Shown: positions 1 to 9,767 of the stretch, piece by piece
How the letters are laid out: every line of letters starts with the position of its first letter
Numbering within the stretch: position 1 is the first letter of the stretch
Notes under the pieces: generated by a model
Told to the model about the DNA's origin: nothing
Databases searched by the model: none
Seen by the model: the letters and a program-made list of their open reading frames with translations, nothing else
Origin: a virus
Reading direction: 5' to 3' (one strand)
IMG/VR virus record: IMGVR_UViG_3300042566_001512
Coordinates: 62,001 to 126,000 of that record
DNA: 64,000 nt
Program-made: the position numbers and the translations under genes

Positions 1-1
1 C

Positions 2-1093
2 GCCGAACCGGTTGCAATGGAAGCACTGCAGCGCGCAGTAAAGCGCTTTGAAAAGCGAACCGGCGTTGCTTGCTCTGTCGGCGCAATGGGCCTGGAATCC
101 TTCTCTTCGAAGGCCAGCCGCATGCAGTCCACAAGCATTGCACTAGAAGGCGCAGTAGAATATATCAAGAAGCTGATCAAGATGCTTACCGAAGCCATGG
201 CGGCTGTCTGGGAAAAGGTCAAGGCTTTCTTTGAAAAGATTATGGTGGGTGCCGAGCGCCTGGCCAAACGCGCAAAACAAGTGGAAGCTGCAGCTAAAGC
301 CGCACAGGGTAAAACCGCTGCGGCAGACGCAAAAGTCACCACTGGATCCGTGCTTGCCTTTGCTCGCAAGGAAAACAAGGTTGTTGAAGGCAAGGCCTTT
401 GCTGACCAGTACGTCAAGCAAACCTCACAGGGTTTTGTATCTAGAAAAGAACTGGCTAAGGAAGTCGATTCCCTAATCAAGGGCGACGATTTCCGCGCCA
501 TCATCACGGCGGCTAAGGTCCCCGATAATACCAAGCAATTGTCGCAGGCTATTTTGGCCGTGGCAAGCGTCGACGGCGGCAAAGAGCAAGAAGGTCTTAT
601 CACCGACAGTATGGCTTCTCCGCTCTTGGGCGATTACGTGGCGACTTTCACTGCGTTTAGCAAGAACGCCACTTGGGAACAGATCTCTGCCGGTTATACC
701 AAGCTCAAGTCTACCCTAAGTATGGCCGAGAACGCCAAGCCCGATCTGGCAAAAGAAGTCTCGCCGCTGTCTCCTGAAGATGCGCGCAAAGTGGCCAGCC
801 ATGCAGCAGGCCACATGATCTCGTATTCGGACATGAGAAAGCAGCAACAAGATCTGGACGCCGGTCTGAAGAAAGTGCTGGCAGAGGCTAAGAAGATTGA
901 AACCGAGAAAGATGCTCCGGTTGATCAGCTGCGGGTCGCTACCGGCGCTCTTCGCTCGGCAGTCAACATGGCTATCCAGGGTATGGTCGCCGACCGCTCT
1001 TACGACGTCAGCCTAACCAAGGCCGCACTGGACTACGCTGCCGCGTCTGTTAAGTTGGCCGGTGGTAAAGGTTCTACCGCCACCGGTAGTTAA
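2..1093 (+). CDS. Internal head-type virion protein, paralogue A (5' end outside window)
   Basis: The reading frame is open from the first bases of the window, so the ATG at 17 is probably internal and the true start lies to the left. Near the visible start it carries a segment of the form RTGVxxxxxxxxGLESF followed by an amphipathic helix with VWEKVKAFFEK. The same layout recurs in the genes at 1199 and 7432, which have 70-100 residues before it. The rest is Ala/Lys-rich, helical and of unknown fold. Such paralogue sets in phiKZ-type phages are internal head proteins cut by the prohead protease at S/A-x-E sites; that role is inferred. Its codon use is richer in G/C at third positions than in the following genes, as in the capsid gene. 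A strong terminator follows at 1131. Confidence 0.6.
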   Translation, partial: AEPVAMEALQRAVKRFEKRTGVACSVGAMGLESFSSKASRMQSTSIALEGAVEYIKKLIKMLTEAMAAVWEKVKAFFEKIMVGAERLAKRAKQVEAAAKAAQGKTAAADAKVTTGSVLAFARKENKVVEGKAFADQYVKQTSQGFVSRKELAKEVDSLIKGDDFRAIITAAKVPDNTKQLSQAILAVASVDGGKEQEGLITDSMASPLLGDYVATFTAFSKNATWEQISAGYTKLKSTLSMAENAKPDLAKEVSPLSPEDARKVASHAAGHMISYSDMRKQQQDLDAGLKKVLAEAKKIETEKDAPVDQLRVATGALRSAVNMAIQGMVADRSYDVSLTKAALDYAAASVKLAGGKGSTATGS

Positions 1094-1130
1094 GTTGCGG
1101 TAGTCTAATAGATTCGTGTGAATCTTATAT

Positions 1131-1165
1131 AAAAAAGCGGCGGGGTAAAAACCCGCCGCTTTTTT
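1131..1165. terminator. Bidirectional intrinsic terminator
   Basis: A perfect 14-bp stem (A6 GCGGCGGG with CCCGCCGC T6) has a 7-base loop. The A-run and T-run let it end transcription from either strand. It is the only hairpin here with a textbook GC stem directly continued by a U-tract. Confidence 0.85.
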
Positions 1166-1198
1166 GATGTAAACTTTTAAAAACAAAGGAATAGTAAA

Positions 1199-2338
1199 AT
1201 GGCGCGTTTAAATATAGCTATGCTGGGCGAACCATCGAACCAGCAGGAAACGATCGATCCGAATAACGAATCGTTGAAATCCGACCAGGACATGGCTCAG
1301 ATTGAACAGCAGGGTTCTGAAATTCAAGAAATTTCTCAAGTGGTTCAAGAGACAATCGATTCGTCGGAGACTATTTCGGCTATGGCTGACAAAATTGAGC
1401 AATCCGAAACAGTCAGTAAAGACACAATAGCTGTCGCACAAGAGGCCATATCCTATTTTGCCAAGCGCACGGGTTTAAAAATGGCCGGCCTTAGTTCCTC
1501 CATGGAATCATTCTGCCTTACTTCAGATAAACAAATCGTGTTAAACGAGATGCGGCTAGCTTCGGATAACCTCAACGACTGCGTGGCCATAGCTCAAGAA
1601 GGCATTATTGATCGTATAAAAAATCGATTTAGTCTTATATTCACTAGCTCGGATAGGCTGCGTAAAGAGCTAAGAGAAGTGTCTGATCAATACGATAAAA
1701 ACGGCCCTAAACAGGGCGTGATTATCAATCCCGCGTTTGCAAGAAGACTCAATCGTGAAGAAAAAACACTTCTAAAAGAAATAGACGTTATAAATCTGGC
1801 TGGCGAGATCGATAAAAAGGTACACGACCCAAAACTAATCGACGCAATAAATGGATTGACTGCGTCTATAAACGGAGTTAGTCGCGCTCTGAGTAAGTCG
1901 GGCATGGTATTTACAGATAAAGAGTCTATAAAAGAGATAAATGCTGAATACGACGTTATCTCCGGGATATACGAAGAAGTGGCAGCCCAATTCGTTGTAG
2001 GTAGACAAAAGAAAAATACAGACATAGAACCGCTGTCTCCGGCTAATAAAGAAAAGATAGTAAAATTGGTTAATTCTCTCTTAGACATTAAAGAGTACGA
2101 AAGATATGAAGACGGACTAACCGATGCCACCGATAGGCTGTACGATATTATTACCAGAAATAGAAATACAAAAATATCGTCTGTTATTATTAAAATGGAT
2201 TCTGCAGACACCGACAGCGCAGTACATGCCGATCGACAAGCACAGAAAGTATACAATATAATTTCTAATTTAATGGGATTGCGATTTACAATTGCTCACG
2301 CGTGCGTGAAATACATTAAAGCGTCTACCGCTGCTTAA
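1199..2338 (+). CDS. Internal head-type virion protein, paralogue B
   Basis: 379 residues with ribosome binding site AAAGGA 8 bases before the ATG. The first 80 residues are acidic and Gln/Ser-rich. Residues about 82-107 read AISYFAKRTG then SSSMESF, matching the RTG...ES segment of the proteins at 2 and 7432. SME at residues 101-103 fits an S/A-x-E prohead protease site, which would remove the acidic leader. The rest is helical without a recognised catalytic motif. It lies between paralogue A and a run of probable tail genes. The function is inferred from the paralogy only. Confidence 0.55.
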   Translation: MARLNIAMLGEPSNQQETIDPNNESLKSDQDMAQIEQQGSEIQEISQVVQETIDSSETISAMADKIEQSETVSKDTIAVAQEAISYFAKRTGLKMAGLSSSMESFCLTSDKQIVLNEMRLASDNLNDCVAIAQEGIIDRIKNRFSLIFTSSDRLRKELREVSDQYDKNGPKQGVIINPAFARRLNREEKTLLKEIDVINLAGEIDKKVHDPKLIDAINGLTASINGVSRALSKSGMVFTDKESIKEINAEYDVISGIYEEVAAQFVVGRQKKNTDIEPLSPANKEKIVKLVNSLLDIKEYERYEDGLTDATDRLYDIITRNRNTKISSVIIKMDSADTDSAVHADRQAQKVYNIISNLMGLRFTIAHACVKYIKASTAA

Positions 2339-2350
2339 TAAGCTATCAGC

Positions 2351-2380
2351 ATAATTGGAGGAGATCGCTCCTCCAATTAT
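2351..2380. terminator. CATA/TATG-type hairpin
   Basis: 13-bp stem ATAATTGGAGGAG with loop ATCG, preceded by GC and followed by G, so the right foot reads TATG. It lies between paralogue B and the next gene and has no U-tract. Confidence 0.7.
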
Positions 2381-2465
2381 GACGTATCGTATAAATGTCG
2401 AAATTAAAACATCATGTGTCAATAATTCTATTTTTCATAATTAATAAACACGAGGACAATTCTCT

Positions 2466-4109
2466 ATGCCTAATATTAGTTTACCACTAGAGGACCTACA
2501 AGACAGCGTAGAAAGGCCCGTTATCTTTTCAGTAGTTAGAGAATTGCTGGAAATAACTGAAATATCCGACAAAACAAACATTTCTTTTTACGACGACGAA
2601 GGTAAATCTGCACAGGTGGGCTCTCTATTAAACGACACTCCGAATAAAACAAACAAATGGCCATTTGACGAAAGGGTCAGAATAGAGGTACAGGAAGACT
2701 TTGACGAAGATTACGCATACAGAATACACACCAAAAAAGCAGAGCACATACCTGTGTTTAAGGACGAGGAACTGGGTGTAATAATAAGACCTATATATTC
2801 TCCTACTAAAGTAAATATAAATTTTACATACAGAGCCAGAGATAGGAATCAGGCAGTTAACTGGAGAAACAATATACGGGCAAAATCGGCAATGTTTAGA
2901 AATATAAATTTGCACGAAATAAGCTATCACTCTCACCTTCAGGAAGAGTTTATAATAATAGTAAAAGAACTGCACCGACTCAGAGAAAATATTGCAGGGT
3001 ACGGAGAAAGCTTTGATACTTACTTTGCCAGCCATTTAAGCGATAAGGCCAGCGTAAAGACTAACCTAGGTGGCAAATCTGTGTTATGGGGCGTAGACGA
3101 GAGACAGATAAGAGTACAGGGGCTGTTTGATTTTGCTGCTGCGCCAGAGAAGGGGGAGAAGAGCGATTCGGCAGATTCCTGGTCGATTTCCTTTTCTTAC
3201 AAATTTGAGTATCAAAAACCTATACTAATGAACATGGTCTACCCCATAGTGGTGCATAACCAGGTATTAAGCAGTAAATTCAGGCCCACCGAAAAGGTTT
3301 ACAGGTTAGAAGATCAAAATAGATCTTTTAGCATGTCCAACAGAGCATATAACGCTTTTGAGTCGGATACCTCTGTACTAACATACAAAGGAAACGACGG
3401 TATATCTATACCTTCTTTTGATGAGTTTGCACCAAAGACTATACTGCCCAGCACAGTAAACGTCATGACGTGCCTAGTAGTGATCGACACGTCAGAAACT
3501 GGCAATCCTAGAAAGCTAATGAATCTAGGTCAGCTAGGAGAAGTTAACTTAAACGGTACCATTCTTGATTTTATAAAGAGATCAGAATATCCTTTCTTGG
3601 GCAAAGATTTTTATTCCATATTCAGTCTATCTCTGTACCGACATGGGGCTCTTTGCGATACCGGCAGCCTTATGGTGGACGAGAACCTTGACATTTATAG
3701 CAATTTGGATTTAGATCTTAGAAGAACTTATAGAATTCGACTGGGATTAGTTACTAATTTTACTTATCTTAGAAAAGAGGCTCTGGATCGAATACGAGCA
3801 TTCAGTGCTACTGCGCCCAGCCTTGGTGATATATTAATAAACTGCATAGATGGCTGCATAGGAAAATACGCCAACCATCCGGACATCGGAAAGGCGGCAA
3901 TGAGTGACGTGGATAGAAAACTTGTATTGGCCAGCCCTATTGCCCAATACGACAGTAGATCAGACAGTACTTTGCCGGGGTATTTACCTAACCTAAAGCT
4001 GCCTGGCAGGAGTACACCTTCCGGACAAATACCCACCTACTACGGTAGAGGAGCAGTCATGTCTAACGTGCAATCCATGTTCGTTAGAGCTAATAGAAAA
4101 GGACATTGA
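2466..4109 (+). CDS. Probable virion structural protein (547 aa)
   Basis: Not recognised by family. It is the first of four closely packed genes (spacings of 2-4 bases) that end at 7430. They sit between internal-head-type genes, so a tail, baseplate or neck role is likely. The N-terminal 200 residues are charged, and the middle holds beta-like stretches (for example SWSISFSYKFEYQKP near residue 240). The C-terminal 60 residues are Pro/Gly/Ser-rich and low in complexity. Codon use is strikingly AT-rich, with frequent ATA, AGA and TTA, unlike the capsid gene. No enzyme motif was seen. Confidence 0.5.
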   Translation: MPNISLPLEDLQDSVERPVIFSVVRELLEITEISDKTNISFYDDEGKSAQVGSLLNDTPNKTNKWPFDERVRIEVQEDFDEDYAYRIHTKKAEHIPVFKDEELGVIIRPIYSPTKVNINFTYRARDRNQAVNWRNNIRAKSAMFRNINLHEISYHSHLQEEFIIIVKELHRLRENIAGYGESFDTYFASHLSDKASVKTNLGGKSVLWGVDERQIRVQGLFDFAAAPEKGEKSDSADSWSISFSYKFEYQKPILMNMVYPIVVHNQVLSSKFRPTEKVYRLEDQNRSFSMSNRAYNAFESDTSVLTYKGNDGISIPSFDEFAPKTILPSTVNVMTCLVVIDTSETGNPRKLMNLGQLGEVNLNGTILDFIKRSEYPFLGKDFYSIFSLSLYRHGALCDTGSLMVDENLDIYSNLDLDLRRTYRIRLGLVTNFTYLRKEALDRIRAFSATAPSLGDILINCIDGCIGKYANHPDIGKAAMSDVDRKLVLASPIAQYDSRSDSTLPGYLPNLKLPGRSTPSGQIPTYYGRGAVMSNVQSMFVRANRKGH

Positions 4110-4111
4110 AA

Positions 4112-5500
4112 ATGCCGCTTGTAACAAACGATCAACACAGCCCTAGTGGTATAACAAACGCATCGCCCGTGCCGATAGTGCCTGCGCCTATTGAGACGGT
4201 AAGAGTATCAACCGACGATATAAAAACGCCAGTTGTAGATACAAAATGGATACCGAGAAGCAGCTTGCTTACGCATATCGGCGGAAGTAGCTGGATAGTG
4301 GATTATTACTCTCAAGTACTAGACACGGACTCCAATTTGTCTGGTCAACAATACACTAAAAACCCAGTATATCAGTCATACAAAAAAATAAACAATCTAG
4401 AAATAAAGGTGCAGACGCCCCTTAGCACCGATCAAGACGACGCAAGCAAAGAAATGAACGTGACAGGTTCGGGGACTCTATATCCCTCTGTTATACCGAA
4501 TGAAGGAGATATGTTTGTCGCCGATATAGGTGAGGGTAAGAATGCCGTATTTAGAATTACGTCGACTAGAAAAAACAGTATATTTAAAGAAGCGTGTTAC
4601 GATATCTCCTATGTTCTAGACACTGATAATTTAGACAAACAGACCGATCTAGATCAAAAAACAATAATCACCTATTATTTCCATAAAGACTTTCTATACG
4701 CCGGAAGCAATCCATTGGTTATAAAGACCGATATGGATACACTTGTCAATATTAAGAAAGTATACGACATAATGCTGTATCAATATTTTAAAAGGTTCTA
4801 CAGCAATGAATTTAAGACACTGGTGGTCCCTTCACAACTAAAGCCAACTTACGACACATACCTATCGAAATACATATTGGACATGTTCTCCACCAGCGAG
4901 GCTAACGAGCTGGCATACATGAAGCTTCTGAATTTAGACGAAGACAGAGTAAGTCGGTGCGATAGTTTATGGGACGCCCTAAAATACAAAGACATTTCCT
5001 TACTCAATACTGCATTTAGAAAGATAGGGCTGGTTTCTTCTCTTACATTTAACAGAACCCCGACGTTTAACGGAGTAAGGTACAGCGGCATTGGCGCCGT
5101 GGTTTACCCAAAGGACCCCTACCTCACTGTTGATCACACTTACGTAAACAACGTAAAAGTAGTAGAAGCCGCAGGTCTTCAGCCATCTGCCGATTCCGAG
5201 TCTTCCAGTAACATTTTAGTCAGAGCAATAAACCTTAGAAACCTAAATAGTGATCTAGGCGATTCTCTTTATCCAGTAACAGTGGATGATTATTACGTAC
5301 TTAGTGAAAATTTTTATAACAATACGCAGCAGCAATCTACCCTGGAGACTGCCGTTAATGCTTACCTAAACAATAGTCAAGTTGACATATACCAACTATA
5401 TAACACAGCAAAGACGTTCCACTCGTGGGGTAGTCTAGAGCAGTTTTACTATGTGCCGATAATAATGACACTAATTAAGTCGGTTCTAAAAGGGATTTGA
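4112..5500 (+). CDS. Probable virion structural protein (462 aa)
   Basis: The start is taken at ATG 4112, which has AAAAGGA about 8 bases upstream, rather than the in-frame TTG at 4106. The first 50 residues are Pro/Thr-rich and probably flexible. The rest is a mixture of beta-like and helical segments with many Tyr and Asp. No catalytic motif is visible. Tight packing with the genes on both sides and the lack of a signal peptide or membrane segment point to a cytoplasmically assembled virion component. Tail tube, baseplate and neck are all possible. Confidence 0.5.
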   Translation: MPLVTNDQHSPSGITNASPVPIVPAPIETVRVSTDDIKTPVVDTKWIPRSSLLTHIGGSSWIVDYYSQVLDTDSNLSGQQYTKNPVYQSYKKINNLEIKVQTPLSTDQDDASKEMNVTGSGTLYPSVIPNEGDMFVADIGEGKNAVFRITSTRKNSIFKEACYDISYVLDTDNLDKQTDLDQKTIITYYFHKDFLYAGSNPLVIKTDMDTLVNIKKVYDIMLYQYFKRFYSNEFKTLVVPSQLKPTYDTYLSKYILDMFSTSEANELAYMKLLNLDEDRVSRCDSLWDALKYKDISLLNTAFRKIGLVSSLTFNRTPTFNGVRYSGIGAVVYPKDPYLTVDHTYVNNVKVVEAAGLQPSADSESSSNILVRAINLRNLNSDLGDSLYPVTVDDYYVLSENFYNNTQQQSTLETAVNAYLNNSQVDIYQLYNTAKTFHSWGSLEQFYYVPIIMTLIKSVLKGI

Positions 5501-5503
5501 AAA

Positions 5504-6073
5504 ATGTACTCCGACGAGCAAGAAAAAGAACATTTACAAATTTTAGATATAATTTTTGATAGAAAATACGAAATTCGCATCAAAAAAATAGACAACGTGA
5601 GTGTGGAGGAAATTGAATTCTACGGAATGTACTCTACTGGCGATAAAGATTACGACGACTCTTTAAATAACGAAATAATAACTCGCTGGATGTCAATAAG
5701 CGAGATGGTGGAGTACTTTAAAAGAGGTAAGCCGTTTAGTATAGCTAACCCGGCTAACACGCAAGAGATATACGACGTAATACATAAATACTTACTTTCA
5801 TGGAAGGCCAGATTAGAAAACTCACTTAACGTGGGTAATGCACCTGTGGACGATTTAATAGCATTAGATGGTCTGGCATCTGCGGTTCACGGCTACGCTT
5901 GCCAGTATATGAAAGTGGAAAGAACGCAGTCTCCTCTACTAAACTTCTTTGACAGTGTGGGTCTTGGAAGAAAAACCGAAGTTATAGAAAGTAAGCCGAA
6001 TGACACCGGTGTAAAAAGACACACGAGCCTGGCAGAGATCTTCTCAGAGGCAGTAATGGGGTACAGGAGGTAA
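5504..6073 (+). CDS. Small probable virion or assembly protein (189 aa)
   Basis: It starts 3 bases after the previous stop with site AAAAGGG. It is strongly acidic in the first 120 residues and helical throughout. The C-terminal 30 residues are basic. The position inside the structural operon suggests a chaperone or minor structural role, but no family is recognised. Confidence 0.45.
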   Translation: MYSDEQEKEHLQILDIIFDRKYEIRIKKIDNVSVEEIEFYGMYSTGDKDYDDSLNNEIITRWMSISEMVEYFKRGKPFSIANPANTQEIYDVIHKYLLSWKARLENSLNVGNAPVDDLIALDGLASAVHGYACQYMKVERTQSPLLNFFDSVGLGRKTEVIESKPNDTGVKRHTSLAEIFSEAVMGYRR

Positions 6074-6077
6074 TCGG

Positions 6078-7430
6078 ATGGAAATAGTCTATACGCCCCT
6101 TTACAGGGAGGCTATCAGCATAATAGAAAACGGGGACACTGGCTCAAACATAAGCTGGAGTGCAATAATACACATGCCCGGCATAAATAGGACATACGTC
6201 CCTTTACAAGTTGTAGCTATTAATATACTTAGCGATTTTATAAAAGGTTACACTGATGAACTCACGTGTACCCTGATGATACCTTTAGGTAAATACGCCA
6301 GGTTAATATACCCTAATCGCACTAACCTTGAAATAACTCTTACAAAGACTCCATTAAAAGAGTCTAGCCAAGAAGTTAAATATAATACAGATCTAGAATC
6401 AGAAAGATACTCCGCTATCCTAATAGACGGTGACAAGTCACCAACTGTAGGTCAGGGTAGAGAAACTAACGATGAAGACGCTTTAGATTTAATGGACATG
6501 TTGCCAGTTAGCTTTCAGCTAACAAATAAGTCTATAGAAAAAATAAGAATGATATCAGTGGGTGGCATATTCAGAAACACCACGGTAAAGGACACCATAT
6601 TGGCAATCCTGACAAAGGAATCACAGTCAGTAAAAGTAAATAATAAAAGAGTGCTGGACGGAGTGGATATAGTAGATCCCAAAAATACAGCCAAGCGAGA
6701 CCACATATTACTTCCACAGGGAATTAAGCTATTTGACGTATGTGATTACATACAAAAGAACATAGGCGTCTATAATGCAGCAATAGGAAGCTACATAAGA
6801 GGCAGCACGTGGTATGTATTTCCTCTATATGACAACACTAGATTTAATCAAACTAAATTAACTTTGAGTTTATTAATTTTACCAAAAAATAAATTTCCGC
6901 AGCTAGAGCGGACATATAAGAAAAAAGGAAACAGCCTAACGGTTCTTATAACGTCGGATACGGGGTTTAAAGACGATAGCGGAACACAGTACCTTAATTA
7001 CGGAAACGGATCTAGATTTGCTGACGCTAATAAGTTTATGGAGGGTTTTAGCCAAACCGTAAACAACGCAACTTTGGTTTCTAGAGCTAAAAACAATAAT
7101 GAATTTAAACTAGAAGATAGACCCAATAAAGCAAATTTAATAAACGTTACTGAAAACAAAATAACGGCAAATCCGTTCTACGAGTATAGCAAAATAGTCG
7201 CAAGAAATGGTGGGGTTTTTAAAACAATATGGGAAAACTCCAACCCAAGCTTACTTGTACCAGGAATGGTTACTAGGATATCTTACTTCGACGACGGGCA
7301 GGTAAAAGAGATATTTGCCACTTTACTAGCAGCAGAGCACTCCAGCATGAGAATGGGTGACTTTGGAAGTAGCAGACACGTTGTAAACAGTCTGCTGCAT
7401 TTCTTCGTAAACCAAAAGAAAGAGAGTTAA
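6078..7430 (+). CDS. Probable baseplate or tail hub-like protein (450 aa)
   Basis: A strong site, AGGAGGT, lies before the ATG. The C-terminal third contains NPSLLVPGMVTRISYFDDG followed by a beta-like tail. This resembles the proline-glycine loop before a strand in phage hub proteins of the gp27 / late-control-D type, where a peptide is positioned for injection. The resemblance is by eye and weak. Together with its place in the structural operon it makes baseplate the best guess; another tail protein is the main alternative. Confidence 0.4.
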   Translation: MEIVYTPLYREAISIIENGDTGSNISWSAIIHMPGINRTYVPLQVVAINILSDFIKGYTDELTCTLMIPLGKYARLIYPNRTNLEITLTKTPLKESSQEVKYNTDLESERYSAILIDGDKSPTVGQGRETNDEDALDLMDMLPVSFQLTNKSIEKIRMISVGGIFRNTTVKDTILAILTKESQSVKVNNKRVLDGVDIVDPKNTAKRDHILLPQGIKLFDVCDYIQKNIGVYNAAIGSYIRGSTWYVFPLYDNTRFNQTKLTLSLLILPKNKFPQLERTYKKKGNSLTVLITSDTGFKDDSGTQYLNYGNGSRFADANKFMEGFSQTVNNATLVSRAKNNNEFKLEDRPNKANLINVTENKITANPFYEYSKIVARNGGVFKTIWENSNPSLLVPGMVTRISYFDDGQVKEIFATLLAAEHSSMRMGDFGSSRHVVNSLLHFFVNQKKES

Positions 7431-7431
7431 A

Positions 7432-8679
7432 ATGGAAAAAATAGACATTTCGAGTTCTATAACGCAATTCAACGACGCGTGTGACGAAGCCACGTCCGTT
7501 TACATTAAAGGTAAAGAATTACAGCAGATAGTATTAGAGGCCCCTGAGAGCGATATTAACTCAACCTCTATGAATCTACTGAACCAAGCAATAGAAAGCC
7601 TTGTAGAGCGTTCTGGGGTCTGCTACAGTACTCTTGCCATGGAGTCAGCTAGTAGTCGTGCAGAGTTGAAACAAATCTCTGTAGAAGGACTAGGTAACTT
7701 CATTCGTGAGGTATGGGAGAAGATTAAACAAGCCTTTTTTGCATTGGTCAAGAAGATCAAAGAATTCTTCACTGGTAACGAACGAAAAGCTGAAGCTATT
7801 AAGGATGAACTAGATAAAGCTAAGGAAGAATCTAAAGAGATTGAGAAAGAAGCAATCAAGAAAGATGTAGAAGGTAAAGAGCTAGAGGTAGTAATTGAGA
7901 ACCCCAGTCCATTCATTTTACACAAAAGCTACTATAAAAACAATCCTAAAGAAGTCACAGTTAAATTCCATGACCTAGTGGAGAATCTAGCTAACTACTG
8001 CATGAAGTCTCGTGAACACCATTTGATGGAATGGGTACGTGACTTTAAAGAAGACGTGATGAAACTCTTGGATAGTGTCGATCCTAAAGCAGCTAATCCA
8101 GATGTGATCAATGAAGTCTATGCTATCTTAAATAACTACATCTCTGAGAAGAAGTTGACTGGTGAACAAGTAGGCGGTATGCGTAAGTTTAAGAGCCTGG
8201 AGACAGTAGAGGAGTTTGACTCTGACTATGGTAACAAACGATACGTAATGAAGTTTGCTCTCAGTAAGGTCGGTGAGAGTAATGGTGCTGAACAACTGAT
8301 GACTGAACAAGCTATTGCTAAAGCATACAAGACTACTGAAGTAGTTAAGCTGACTGTTACTGGTGTAGAGGTGTTGGATATGAAACACCTGATGAACGCA
8401 CTGAGTGATAACTACACTGAGCTTAGTAACTACATCAAGATCTCTAGAGATATTAATTCGTTGAATATCGCAGTAGTGGATATGATTCGTGAGATTGATG
8501 GTAAGGTCACTGGTGAAATGGACGTTAGTCACGTAGTGACATTGTCCTTGATTAACAAGTGCATCAATGCTGTCAGTAAGTTGTTCACTGTGATGCAGAG
8601 CGATGTGATGTCTGTCATGAAAGAGCATACTGCTCTATACATGCTGTTCAACGATAAGTTCAAAGAACAGCTACTTTGA
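7432..8679 (+). CDS. Internal head-type virion protein, paralogue C (415 aa)
   Basis: It starts one base after the previous stop. Residues 50-110 read NQAIESLVERSG, then LAMES, then VWEKIKQAFFALVKKIKEFF, clearly the same segment as in paralogues A and B. AME at 69-71 would be a prohead protease site of the S/A-x-E type. Downstream are a Lys/Glu-rich helix (about 115-155) and a long mixed region without known motifs. From about 7700 onward codon use shifts to more ATT/ATC and CGT with few ATA, unlike the four preceding genes, suggesting high expression. It closes the operon; a terminator follows at once. Confidence 0.6.
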   Translation: MEKIDISSSITQFNDACDEATSVYIKGKELQQIVLEAPESDINSTSMNLLNQAIESLVERSGVCYSTLAMESASSRAELKQISVEGLGNFIREVWEKIKQAFFALVKKIKEFFTGNERKAEAIKDELDKAKEESKEIEKEAIKKDVEGKELEVVIENPSPFILHKSYYKNNPKEVTVKFHDLVENLANYCMKSREHHLMEWVRDFKEDVMKLLDSVDPKAANPDVINEVYAILNNYISEKKLTGEQVGGMRKFKSLETVEEFDSDYGNKRYVMKFALSKVGESNGAEQLMTEQAIAKAYKTTEVVKLTVTGVEVLDMKHLMNALSDNYTELSNYIKISRDINSLNIAVVDMIREIDGKVTGEMDVSHVVTLSLINKCINAVSKLFTVMQSDVMSVMKEHTALYMLFNDKFKEQLL

Positions 8680-8685
8680 GTGTGA

Positions 8686-8724
8686 TTTTACTACCTGGAA
8701 TTAAGGTGATTTTAGGTAGTAAAA
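8686..8724 (+). terminator. Terminator after paralogue C
   Basis: 11-bp stem TTTTACTACCT / AGGTAGTAAAA with a 17-base loop, starting 7 bases after the stop codon. Confidence 0.65.
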
Positions 8725-8846
8725 ACAGTTTATGTAAAAAAATATCAGTTTGGTTTAATGTAAATGACTAAGCAACAGAGCTAGTAACAAGTATATATTA
8801 GACTAAAATCTAGTATATTACCCCGTAGGGTTTATAATCTTTATTT

Positions 8847-8880
8847 ATATTACTACTGGTTACGTAACCAGTAGTAATAT
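8847..8880. repeat. 34-bp perfect palindrome
   Basis: ATATTACTACTGGTTAC is followed directly by its reverse complement with no loop. Its half-site GTAACCAGTA is repeated at 9051, just before tmk, and CAGTAGTA recurs in the next hairpin. It could be a terminator, an operator for a dimeric repressor, or both. Confidence 0.7.
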
Positions 8881-8911
8881 CACTTCGTAAATACATTCAG
8901 ACTAAATAAAC

Positions 8912-8943
8912 ATACCCAGTAGTATCTCAATACTACTGGGTAT
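8912..8943. terminator. CATA/TATG-type hairpin before tmk
   Basis: 14-bp stem ATACCCAGTAGTAT with loop CTCA, preceded by C and followed by TATG. It lies in the 386-base gap between the structural operon and the nucleotide metabolism genes. Confidence 0.7.
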
Positions 8944-9006
8944 TATGCTGTCTATTGAGAAATAAGAAAAATAACCAAAAATAAAAAATTTAGTTTTTAA
9001 TAACTA

Positions 9007-9017
9007 ACACATATGCT
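9007..9017 (+). promoter_or_regulatory. Possible phage promoter box upstream of tmk
   Basis: ACACATATGC lies in AT-rich sequence after TTTTTAATAA, about 50 bases before the tmk start. It is a weaker match to the recurrent ACATATTAC box. Confidence 0.35.
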
Positions 9018-9065
9018 TTTTAATATGTATTATTAAAACGTAACCAGTAAAGGAAAAGTTAAAAA

Positions 9066-9755
9066 ATGTTCATCACAGTAGAAGGACCTGACTTTAGTGG
9101 TAAAACTACTCAGGTAGGCGTAATGAAGAATTACTTTGAATCACTAGGAAGACAAGTGGTAGTTTCCAAGGAGCCAGGTGGCACTGATGTAGGTACGAAG
9201 ATTAGAGAAATACTAGTAAAGGAGGACTATGTAAATGATCCTCTTAGCGTATCTACTCAGATTCTTTTGCTATTGGCATCTAGAATACACCACGTCAATA
9301 AAGTAATATTGCCTGCTTTGAGACAGGGAAAGATAGTAATAAGCGACAGATATATAGATTCCACTTACGTCTACCAGGGTCTGGTTTATAAGCACAAAGA
9401 TTTTATTGAAAAGCTACTTGAAATTGACAAATTAAATTATTTAGCAACTAGACCCGATTATACTTTCTTCTACGACATAGATTACGATACTTCAATAAAA
9501 AGAGCTAATGAAAGAGGCATCTCTAATGATCTTGATAGTAAATATGCAAGTTTAAAAGAAAAACCGCTTAATTGCTTTAAAGAACACTTTATTGGATTGG
9601 ATAAAACCTATCCTAGCCGAATAAAAATGATAGATGGCACCGGTGACATAGACACTGTAAAAAAATGCACTACTGCGGCTTGTAGAGAGGCTGATGAGCA
9701 CTATACTTTGTCCGACGATAGTTATCTTCTTAGCATGCTAAAACACGTACTATAA
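9066..9755 (+). CDS. tmk: Thymidylate kinase
   Basis: It phosphorylates dTMP to dTDP using ATP, feeding the dTTP pool together with the thymidylate synthase encoded at 11084. The P-loop GPDFSGKTT lies at residues 8-16. The DRY-type motif SDRYIDSTYVYQG (about 98-110) matches the family's substrate-binding helix. The length of 229 residues is slightly more than the usual 205-215. The ATG follows AGGAAAAG. It is followed after 12 bases by an uncharacterised membrane-anchored protein. This is a normal member of the family. Confidence 0.92.
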   Translation: MFITVEGPDFSGKTTQVGVMKNYFESLGRQVVVSKEPGGTDVGTKIREILVKEDYVNDPLSVSTQILLLLASRIHHVNKVILPALRQGKIVISDRYIDSTYVYQGLVYKHKDFIEKLLEIDKLNYLATRPDYTFFYDIDYDTSIKRANERGISNDLDSKYASLKEKPLNCFKEHFIGLDKTYPSRIKMIDGTGDIDTVKKCTTAACREADEHYTLSDDSYLLSMLKHVL

Positions 9756-9767
9756 AAATACAAACCC

